NCBI RefSeq assembly: GCF_029168945.1
Contig: NC_083610.1
Coordinates: 52,717,429-52,781,428, forward strand
Origin: Cannabis sativa
Lineage: Eukaryota; Streptophyta; Magnoliopsida; Rosales; Cannabaceae
Reading direction: 5' to 3'
Length of the DNA stretch: 64,000 nucleotides
Position numbers and translations under genes: made by a program. Each line of letters opens with the position of its first letter. Position 1 is the first letter of the stretch. Positions 55,968 through 64,000 of the stretch are shown here, one piece after another. The notes beneath the pieces are model-generated. The model ran no database searches and was not told the origin of the DNA. It saw only the letters and a program-made list of their open reading frames with translations.

Positions 55968-57030
55968 ATAACAATGGATACTTAATAGCGTATCTATATC
56001 GTGGAACATATAGAGCGTTCTATGTAACTGAGAGTGCAATTCGGAGTTCTATGAGTGGATGCAATGATGAATTAATAAGTTAGTTGATTTACTTGGTAAA
56101 TTCTAGATCAGCTTATTGGAAGCTCGGTTATATAGGCCCATGGTCCCCATACTAGTTGAGACCATACTGTTTGTAAGACTCAATTAATTGAATTTAGTTA
56201 ATCAATTATAATTCTATAATTAGACTATGTCTAGTTTATGAATTTTCGCTAAGCAAGGGCATAAATTTGAAAAAAAGAGATCCTAGGTCTTATTTATTAA
56301 TTAAGAGACTTTATTAAGTCTAATTAATAAATATATTAAATGACAATATTATTTAATAATTAATTTTTATTTATTAAATAATTGGAATTGGCATTTAAGT
56401 GGTTAAATTGGAAAATAGGCATTTTTTAGAAAATAAGATGGGAAAATGACAAAATGGCGAAATTGCAAAGTGGGGCCCATTATCCAACCCATGGCCGGCC
56501 ACTATGCATGAATTTTACTATTTATTTTTGTATTATTTTAATGCTAATTAAATCTAACCTAAACCTAGGTGATTACCTATAAATAAATAGTGATGGCTCA
56601 CACTTAAAGATTGATGAAATTTCACTTTCAGAAAATTTTCCTCAGCCTTCTTTCTATTAGGCCGAAACCACATTCTCTTCTTTTATTCTTCATAATTTCA
56701 AACCTTGAGTGATAGAGTGAGTGCCCACACACATCAAGTGGTATCACAATCATAGTGTTTAAGACTGTGAAGAATCCAATCAACAAGAAGGAGAATCGGG
56801 CTCAAGAAGGAGAGAAAGAGATCTAGGTTCAGATCTTGATAATGCTCTACTACAGAAAGGAATCAAGGGTTAGAGATCTGAACGGAAGGAGTCATTATAT
56901 TCCGCTGCAATCAATGTAAGGTTTTGTTAAACTTTATATGTGTTTATTTACATTGTTTTAGAAATTCATATTAGGATGTTAAACAACATACATGGTAGTA
57001 AATCTAGATCCTGGTAAAATAATTCCAACA
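55968..57030 (+). repeat. 3' LTR of A, end piece
   Basis: ATAAC (target duplication of B), then A's LTR to TAAAATAATTCCAACA. The TATA box TATAAATA is at 56578-56585. GTATG (57031-57035) follows as A's right target duplication. Confidence 0.92.
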
Positions 57031-57395
57031 GTATGCGTGAAGAATAAGCTGGAAAGATGCTAATCTGGTCATAGCACAAAAATTAGCGAAATAGCACCTT
57101 GAGGGCAAGCATGCCCTAATCTCAATATGAGCCCAGCTACAGACACCGAAGCCTCCATCCACGCACTTACTGGGCCTCTCCCCAAGAATGGAGATCCTAT
57201 TCCAGAATGACCTTGGAACACTTTGAAGCCCTCGTAGGGTCTCGTACTTCCTCAGATTGTTATAATTCTTTAATATGTTACATGTTGACATGTTGGTCCA
57301 ACTTCCATGGACTGTCATTCATGAACAATTTTAGAGCATCTCATTGCTGCATTATTTCCTCCTCTGAGTCACCTTTCACTTGACGTGTTTGCTTA
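57031..57395 (-). pseudogene. antisense extra ORF of Tat element J, N-terminal part
   Basis: The minus-strand start is probably MPKQTRQVKGDSEEE (about 57395), with a TGA and a frameshift soon after. Readable sequence includes SFWNRISILGERPSKCVDGG and MTRLASFQLILHAYC. The frame then continues on the far side of A at 22377 as LLSGWYVFCAQHSKSV (one join codon spans the duplicated target). It resembles the putative gypsy-type transposon protein family found as antisense ORFs of Tat elements. Confidence 0.65.
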
Positions 57396-58233
57396 GGCAT
57401 AGTTTCTATACAAAAAGAAGAAAACCAAGTAGTTAGCCACCTTAACTACATAACATAGAAAGGGAGCTATGGGTCCTCACCCATAAATTTCTTTGACAGG
57501 TTCCAACTAGACTAACTATCTAGAAATGAGAACTTCTAGGAGTTACTGATTCCATATAGGAAGTCAAGAATGATGTACAGAAAAAGATGACAGAAATTAA
57601 AGACAAAGTCATAACCAGAAGGATTTGGGGCCAAAGGAGATTTTTCCAGCACTTCTGCGCAAATTGACCAACTCCAGGAATTTATAAACAAAAAATTATA
57701 ATGACAACATGGTTTGTGATGCTTAAATCTACCTAAGATGGCAATCACACAAACAAAAAACCCTATTCGCATCCCAAAATAGAGCAGCAAATACAATTTA
57801 AAACGAAAAATTCAGAAAATGCAATCCTATAGTGAAAAAACAGCATCACTAATATTAATAATGTTGACGTTAAGCTAATCATTGTTGAATTTGGCTCTAG
57901 AAGTTAATCACACTTTTCACAAAGACGAGATGCTAAGGTGATCAACGAATCGAATTTTGCATTGAAATCAAGGCTCACAATTTTTCTCCTACTATAAAAG
58001 TTCTAATCACTTGGGGTCAATGATGTGGGAACTCTCGTGCCCTAATCCTCCATAATAGACGAAGGTAAAAATCCACGATGTTTTCCAGATTGGAGAAGGA
58101 GACTTTGCTTTGATTTCGGTTCGTACTTCTGGAAAGTGGTGTCGAACCTGGTAGTGCCAACGCAACAGTGTTTGTGGGTAAGGTGCAAGGGAGTAGCATG
58201 CAAATGTTACAACACATCGTTGACATTCACCAA
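57396..58233. other. J interior between antisense ORF and minisatellite
   Basis: Non-coding. I see no conserved domain or regular repeat here. Confidence 0.5.
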
Positions 58234-58510
58234 GAAGACCTCCTCTACTATGCCAATAGTTGAGGGGATTAGGAAGACCTCCTCTATTGTAAAGTCGATG
58301 GAATAATGAAGGCCTCTTCCGATATAAAGCTCAGGAGATGATGAAGGCCTCATCCACTACAAAGCTGGGGGGATGTTGAAGGCCTCCTCCACTATAAAGT
58401 CGAGGAGATGATAAAGGCACCCTACGCTATAAAGCTAAGAAGTTGAAGAAGGCCTCCTCTATTATTGAATCGAGGATATGAATAAGACAACCTCCGTTGT
58501 AAGCATAACC
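58234..58510 (+). repeat. 35-bp minisatellite in the 3' region of J
   Basis: Seven diverged units start at 58234, 58273, 58308, 58343, 58378, 58413 and 58448, with a partial one at 58483. Spacing is exactly 35 bp except for the first (39). The core is GAAGGCCTCCTCCACTATAA followed by AGTCGAGGAGATGAT. Tandem repeats between the last gene and the 3' LTR are known in Tat/Ogre elements, where they can seed satellites. Confidence 0.85.
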
Positions 58511-58958
58511 AAGGGAATGCTACAAAACTTCAAGGCTAAAACCAAAGAAAAGACAAAGACTACACCTATATTCACATAAACACACAGTGCAACAACAGAG
58601 CCAATGCTTAGACAACAACCAAAGATCAGAGTAAGTGTTGACATTGAAATGTTGACACATTTTAGAAGTATCCCAAATCAATGGAAATCACTCAAAGAGT
58701 CATCTAAATTTAAGTTGAAAAGGAAGAGATAAATGATAAGAAATGATGGTCATCTTTTCTCTTCTCCTTTTATACTTAGAATTTTGAATTCCACTATTAA
58801 AGAGGGAATAGGGATTCAAAATCCTACTATTAGTAGGAATGCGCAATGAATAGAAATAATTGTCTAAGACTGTAAAAATTGATCCCCACCTTATAGTTTC
58901 GAGAGAAATGAGCTTAGTCCACATCATTAAGTCAACCTCACACAGGTGTCAAGTTGAC
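58511..58958. other. J 3' untranslated region
   Basis: No ORF of note. It leads into the polypurine tract of J. Confidence 0.5.
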
Positions 58959-58969
58959 TTGGGGGCAAA
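58959..58969 (+). promoter_or_regulatory. probable polypurine tract of element J
   Basis: TTGGGGGCAAA directly before TGTTTACACC, a typical Tat polypurine tract and LTR start. It supports the plus orientation of J and the position of its 3' LTR. Confidence 0.6.
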
Positions 58970-59450
58970 TGTTTACACCAAAAGTAGCCCTGATAATGTT
59001 GACATCAATGTTTGACATGTGACAAGAAAGAAAACATCCTAGAGTTGAGTATTCCTGGATCATAGCAAGTCCATCTGTGAGAGGTCCCTAGCCCTACGCC
59101 AAGGTTCACTTCGAGAACACCAGAATGGGTGTTTAGATCCCACCAAGTTGTTTCTAACTCACTATCTTTCACTATTTTTACCATAAAGACATCAAGCATC
59201 CAAGTCCGGGGCCCACAAGCTAAAAACACACAAACCAACACCTCAAAAATCAACCCGGGGGACTAAGGTTTCACCCAGCTCCCAAGTTTAAAATCCAACT
59301 AGGGTTTCATTTTCTAGGATTGTCTTAGGGAAAATGGATCAAAATTTGCACTGAGACAAAAACTAGACATACCACAAAAGTATTAGAGGCATCAAAATTA
59401 GATTTGAAGAACTTTCATTTTTAAGCACCTAGAACACCTGGTGCCTAGGC
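58970..59450 (+). repeat. start of 3' LTR of Tat element J
   Basis: Begins TGTTTACACCAAAAG and is interrupted at 59450 by element D. The rest would lie beyond the window. The last five bases (TAGGC) are probably D's left target duplication. Confidence 0.5.
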
Positions 59451-61339
59451 TGTTGGAATTATTTTACCAGGATCTTAGATCTACTCACAAGTATGTTTAT
59501 TAACATCCTAAATAAGAACTTTCTAAAACGATAAATTAAACACATATAAAGTATTAGAAACCTTACATTGTGTGCAGCAGAATTAAATGACTCCTTCCGT
59601 TCAGATGTCTAACCCTTGTATCCTTTCTGTAGCAGAGTATTATCAAGATCTGAACCTGGATTTCTTTCTCTGAATCCTTGATGCTGAATCTCCTTTGCTG
59701 ATGATCTTTCTTCACGATCTTCCTCACTATGATTGAGGTATTGCTTGTTGTGTGTGGGCACTACTCTAATCACTAGGGTAAGTTCAAAAATCAAAGGAAG
59801 AAAAGAGAGAGAGAGTGGCAGCTAAGGAAGAGAGAGAAGGCTCAGGTTTTTCTGATTCAGAAAGTGTAATTTTCCTGAAGCCTTCACTATCTATTTATAG
59901 CATTCCACTAGGGTTAGGTTTGAATTATTTGGCATTAAAATAATGAAAATATCAACTTAAAAAGCCTACAAAGGTGGTCGGCCATGGATTAGTGGATTGG
60001 GCCTTGCTTTTTGCAATTTTGTAATTTTAACACCTTTTGTATCTGATTTTCTCAAAAATGCCAATTTCCTAATTTAACCATTTAAATGCCAATTCTAACT
60101 ATTTAATAACTATAAATAATTATTAAATAATATTGTCATTTATCATATTTATTAATTGAACCATACAAAGTATCATAATTAACAAATATGCCCCTACTAA
60201 CTCTTTCTTTACAATTTCGCCCTTACTTAGTGAAAATTTCACAAATAGACATAGTCTAATTTGTGAATTATAATTGATTAATCAAAACCAATTACATGAG
60301 TCTTACAAACAATATTATCTCAACTAGTGCGGGGACCATGGGTCTATATAACCGAGCTTCCAATAAGTAGATCAAGAATTTAGCACTAAAATTCACTAAC
60401 TTATTAATTCTTCGTTGAATCCACGCATAGAACTTAGAATTGCACTCTTAATAAATAGAATGCTCTATATTTTCCACCATTTAGACACATCATTAGTTAT
60501 CCATTGTTATAATCCTAATTTGATCAATGATCCTCTATATGAATGATCTACACTGTAAAGGGATTAGATTACCGTAACACCCTAGTATGTATTTTATCCT
60601 TAAAACACTTGACCCTGTATAAATGATATTTCAGCTTATGTGAAATGAGATCTCCACCATTTATTTTCGTTTGGTCAAGCTCGAAGGAGATCATCCTTTG
60701 CTTACTATTCGCCAGATAGAAGCTATAGATTCCATGTTTATGCTAGCGCTCCCACTCAATTGCACTACCGTGTTCCTAAAATGTACGTATCACCCTGACC
60801 TAAAAGTAGGCTTAACTAACAAATCAAAGAACATGAATAGCCTTTCAAGATTGAGCCTAATCATAACAGGATTAAGATCATTTGATCTAGGATCAACTTG
60901 GCGATATTGACTTGAATAGATTTTACGGTAAGTTTAATTAAATCTAAGTCAAAGTTCAATATCGGTCCCTTCCGATGCATACTCCATGCATCCAACCTGA
61001 GCTTTACTTTAACCAATGTTCTAGAAAGAACATAGTATTTCTCAAAATACAAGTAAACTCTTGTTGTAGATTATCATATCAGTAAAACCCTGTGTCTAAT
61101 AAATCTAGGAAACTTTATTCACATAGTCATGTTTACTTTCCAATGTGATGACAGCGCAATAAACATGATCAAGTATGTGAAAAGGGTTTAAGATGAATTT
61201 ATAAATCAAATAGACAAGCAATTGATAAAGTGAACCAAAACACACACAAATGAATGAAAAATACTTCTGTTTCTTTATTGATGTTGAATAAAATAGATTA
61301 CATTGAAATTGAGTTTTATTTAGGGCATAAAACCTAACA
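59451..61339 (-). repeat. 3' LTR of Copia element D
   Basis: 1889 bp. Plus-strand start TGTTGGAATTATTTTACCAGG, end GGGCATAAAACCTAACA. A TATAAATA box on the minus strand is at 59892-59899. Confidence 0.9.
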
Positions 61340-61352
61340 AACTCCCACTTGC
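61340..61352 (-). promoter_or_regulatory. polypurine tract of element D
   Basis: GCAAGTGGGAGTT on the minus strand, identical to A and B. Confidence 0.85.
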
Positions 61353-61368
61353 ACTAATATAAAACTAA

Positions 61369-61826
61369 TTAGTACATATCAATTAATCCTAAATTCTGAC
61401 GGTGCTTTTCAAAGGCTGTCACGGCCAGGACTTTGGTAAATGGATCAGCTAGGTTGTCCTCTGTGTCAACTTTCTCAACTAGTACATCCCCTCTTGCCAC
61501 GTATTCTCTGATAATGTGATACTTCCTTTCAATGTGTTTGCTTCTCTTGTGGCTTCGAGGTTCTCTACTGTTTGCTATTGCTCCATTGTTATCACAGAGT
61601 AGTACCAGAGGCTTTTCCATTCCAGGAACAACACCTATGTTGGTGAAGAACTTTCTTAGCCAGACAAGTTCTTTAGCAGCTTCGGCTGCTGCTATGTATT
61701 CAGCTTCCATAGTTGAGTCCGATATCGCGGTTTGTTTAGCACTTCTCCAAACCACTGCTCCACCCCCAAGAGTAAACACAATCCCAGATGTAGATTTCTT
61801 GTCTTCAAGACTTGCCTGGAAATCGA
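61369..61826 (-). pseudogene. pol: RNase H of element D
   Basis: 136 open residues (61779-61369). FTLGGGAVVWRSAKQTAISD contains the loop before the second strand, DSTMEAEYIAAAEAAKELVW carries the conserved Glu, LLCDNNGAIA the Asp, and ADPFTK is near the end of the polyprotein, which stops at DMY. A one-base deletion at about 61826 (GATTCGATTTCC for GATTCGGATTTCC) separates it from the RT frame. Confidence 0.9.
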
Positions 61827-63155
61827 ATCGCTGTAGCCTATGGGATTTAAAGCACCACCCTTGTAGACTAACACAAGATTCCTTGTACTCTTTAAGTATT
61901 TCAGAATATACTTAACTGCATTCCAATGTTCTTGTCCTGGATTAGACTGATACCTGCTCACGATTCCAACAGCATAACAAATGTCAGGTCTAGTGCATAA
62001 CATTGCATACATTAGGCTTCCAACTGCAGAGCCATAGGGAATTTTCACCATGTCCTCTATCTCTTGAGGATCAGTCGGTGACTGTTCCTTAGATAAACGA
62101 ATACCATATCTAGAAGGCATGTTTGCCCCATTGGCGTTGTTCATGGAGAATCTCTCTAAGACTTTGTCTATGTAGGTTGTTTGAGAGAGAGCAAGAGATC
62201 TGTTCTTCCGGTTTCTGATAATCTGAATACCAAGAACATAGGCTGCTTCACCCAAATCTTTCATATCGAATTGAGTGTTGAGCCATTCCTTGATGTGAGT
62301 CATTTTCTTGACATTGTTTCCAATGATCAAAATGTCATCAACATAAAGGACCAGGAATACTACTATTTGGTCTTCCTTGAGTTGGTAAACACAAGGTTCA
62401 TCTTCATTCTGAAGAAAGCCGTAGGTCTTGATGATTTCATCAAACCTTTTGTTGCATGAGCGAGAAGCTTGATTAAGTCCATAGATAGACCTGTTTAACT
62501 TGCAAACTTTCTTTTCCTTCCCAGGCAGAACATAACCTTCTGGTTGCTCCATATAGATGGTTTCTTCAAGTACCCCATTAAGGAAGGCAGTCTTGACATC
62601 CATTTGCCAGATTTCATAATCGAAAGCAGCAGCTTTGGAGAGAAGAATTCGGATGGATTTGAGCATGGCAACAGGACTAAAAGTTTCCTCATAGACCACG
62701 CCTTCTCTTTGGGTATAACCCTTGGCTACAAGTCTAGCGTTAAAAGTTTCGACTTCGCCTCCAGCTCCTCTTTTCTTCTTGTAAACCCACTTGCATTCTA
62801 TCGGATGATAGTCGTCAGGTGCGTCTACATATTCCCAGACTTTGTTCTTTTTCATGGATTCCATTTCTGAATCCATGCCGGCTGACCATCGTTTTCGTTG
62901 CGGACTAGCCATTGCCTGTTTATAGGTTAATGGATCGTCATCAATACCTTCACCTACGACCATATTGATTTCACCATCCAAGCCATAACGAGCAGGTTTT
63001 GTTGAAACCCTCCCACTACGACGAGGTACGATTGTCTTCTAAACAGAAACTTTAGTAATAGATTTCTCAGTTTGTTCAACTAAGGGAGTGGGATTGTCTT
63101 CTTCACGAGTGGAAGAGGACGGAACATTGGAAGGACTTATATCTGATAGCAATTC
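61692..63155 (-). pseudogene. pol: reverse transcriptase of element D
   Basis: 429 open residues from 62981. MASPQRKRWSAGMDSEMESM opens the RVT_2 domain. GYTQREGVVYEETFSPVAML, YEIWQMDVKTAFLNG, LNRSIYGLNQASRS and VLYVDDILIIGNN (catalytic YVDD) follow, and MKDLGEAAYVLGIQIIRNR and VGSLMYAMLCTRPDICYAVG end the domain. Upstream to 63155 the same frame holds the linker with a TAG at about 63040 (VSV-stop-KTIVPRRSGR). It is nearly intact, and the family's most complete RT in this window. Confidence 0.92.
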
Positions 63156-64000
63156 CTATAGAACAACTTTACTTTTCGGTTTGTAGTCTTTAATATATTT
63201 CTCTTCAAGGAAAGTAGCATTTGTAGAAACAAACACTTTATTATCCTTGTGACTATAAAATAGTCCACCCCTAGTCTCTTTAGAATTTCCGACAAACATG
63301 CATACTTCGGTACGTGATTCAAGTTTGCCATCTTTCTTTCTTAAGATATGAGCAGGGCACCCCCAAATTCTGTAATGGCGTAAACTAGGTGTTCGACCAT
63401 TCCAAAGTTCAACGGGTGTCTTAGGGATTGCTTTAGATGGAACAACATTTAGAATGTCATTTGCCATCTGTATAGCATATCCCCAGAAGGACGTAGACAG
63501 AGTTGAATAACTCAGCATAGACCTAACCATTTCCAAAAGAGTGAGATTTCTTCTTTCTGCAACTCCATTTTGTTGTGGAGTGCTTGGGGCAGTGTATTGG
63601 GATTCAATTCCAAGTTCAATTAAATGATCTTTGAACTGCATATCCATATATTCTCCACCCCTATCAGTTCGCAAGATCTTTAATGATTTACCTAATTGGT
63701 TTTGGGCCAAAGCATGAAACTCTTGAAACTTTTCAAACGTTTCAGATTTCTTTTGCATTAGGTAAAGAAAATTGTATCTAGAGTAATTGTCAATGAAAGT
63801 GACAAAATACTCATAACCACCTCGGGCTTTGACATTGAAAGGTCCACAGACATCAGAATGCACTAACCCTAGAGGGATTTTGGCACGCTCTCCCTTTGCA
63901 GAGAAAGAACGTTTAGTCATTTTTCCTTCTAGGCAGGACTCGCATACTGGAAGTTCACCTAAGACAACCTTTTTCAATGGACCGTCTTTGGTGAGCCTAT
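63156..64000 (-). pseudogene. pol: integrase of element D (partial)
   Basis: 273 open residues, running past the visible start at 63977. LPVCESCLEGKMTKRSF is the CxxC half of the GAG-pre-integrase zinc finger. Catalytic core: LVHSDVCGPF (first Asp), ILRTDRGGEYMD (second Asp) and PQQNGVAERRNLTLLEMVR (Glu). HYRIWGCPAHILRKKDGK follows in the C-terminal part. It ends at a TAG (63156-63158), where the family frame would continue into RT. The N-terminal part of the polyprotein lies outside the window. Confidence 0.92.

Larger units (their letters stand above)
22378..57030 (+). mobile_element. Copia element A with nested insertions
   Basis: A plus-strand long-LTR Copia element flanked by GTATG. The 5' LTR is 22378-24216, the primer site 24219-24231 and the leader remnant 24232-24659. 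The interior is then occupied by truncated Gypsy element G (to 32704), followed by eroded Copia pol (32705-35025), polypurine tract (35026-35038) and the 3' LTR in three pieces (35039-35621, 37311-37553, 55968-57030), split by a CACTA element and by Copia element B. Removing the nested elements would leave an element with a large internal deletion that removed most of the leader and gag. Insertion into J's ORF is shown by the reading frame that resumes on the other side. Confidence 0.92.
59451..64000 (-). mobile_element. Copia element D (3' half, best preserved pol)
   Basis: The 3' LTR is 59451-61339, then the polypurine tract, RNase H, reverse transcriptase and integrase, all on the minus strand and cut by the window end within the GAG-pre-integrase region. 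LTR and polypurine tract place it in the same family as A, B, E and F. Its pol is nearly readable, with two in-frame stops between integrase and RT and one single-base deletion in RNase H. Long LTRs, the initiator-Met primer site of its relatives and the YEIWQMDVKTAFLNG motif fit the Angela/BARE-like Copia group (inference). Confidence 0.9.

Noticed and set aside
57536..59253. Several minus-strand ORFs of 60-86 residues
   Set aside because: They fall in the J 3' region, including the minisatellite and LTR start; hydrophobic AT-rich shadows with no family resemblance.
1..64000. tRNA, rRNA, CRISPR array or microbial operon
   Set aside because: No such structures were seen; the TGGTATCAGAGCC words are retrotransposon primer sites, not tRNA genes.

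Overview
This window is plant nuclear repeat DNA with no intact single-copy host gene. It is very AT-rich. Almost every coding signal belongs to LTR retrotransposons of typical angiosperm type: long-LTR Copia elements primed by initiator-Met tRNA, Tat-lineage Gypsy elements with an antisense extra ORF, and a probable Tekay-like LTR. Plant-type CACTA and Mutator-like DNA transposons are also present, and one carries fragments of plant aquaporin and acetolactate synthase genes. A eudicot is likely. The species cannot be fixed from the sequence (Cannabaceae would be a guess).

Layout, with labels used below. 1-5481: 5' end (leader and 5' LTR) of minus-strand Copia element E, whose gag lies off the left edge. 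5482-7858: minus-strand Gypsy-type LTR (Tekay-like). 7872-15042: minus-strand Copia element F with a CAACC target duplication and a 3' LTR cut down to about 33 bp. 15043-18240: the 3' part of Tat Gypsy element H (minus), consisting of the pol C-terminus plus the antisense ORF. 18240-22377: the 3' part of Tat element J (plus), head-to-head with H. J continues at 57031-59450 because the 34.6-kb Copia element A (22378-57030, target duplication GTATG) sits inside J's antisense ORF. From 59451 to the right edge lies minus-strand Copia element D, inserted in J's 3' LTR. D is the best preserved pol of the long-LTR family.

Element A is itself a nest. Its interior holds a truncated Tat Gypsy element G (24660-32704, minus). 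Its 3' LTR holds a CACTA element (35622-37310, duplication ATA) and a second long-LTR Copia element B (37554-55967, duplication ATAAC). B's interior holds a Pack-MULE (44720-45946). B's 3' LTR holds a third Copia element C (48803-55867, minus, duplication TATAT). Insertion order is therefore J, then A, then B (and G and CACTA), then C and the MULE.

Elements A, B, D, E and F are one long-LTR Copia family (LTR about 1.84-1.91 kb, TGTTGG...CCAACA ends, initiator-Met-type primer site, shared polypurine tract). In B and F a roughly 3.6-kb leader separates the primer site from gag, and E's leader is at least that long. This architecture recalls the Angela/BARE lineage. A, B and F carry eroded or missing pol and look non-autonomous; a D-like relative would supply proteins in trans. 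The leaders hold conserved potential RNA structures. The most notable single items are the chimeric acetolactate synthase/aquaporin Pack-MULE, the conserved leader structures and the intron-bearing antisense ORF of the Tat elements.
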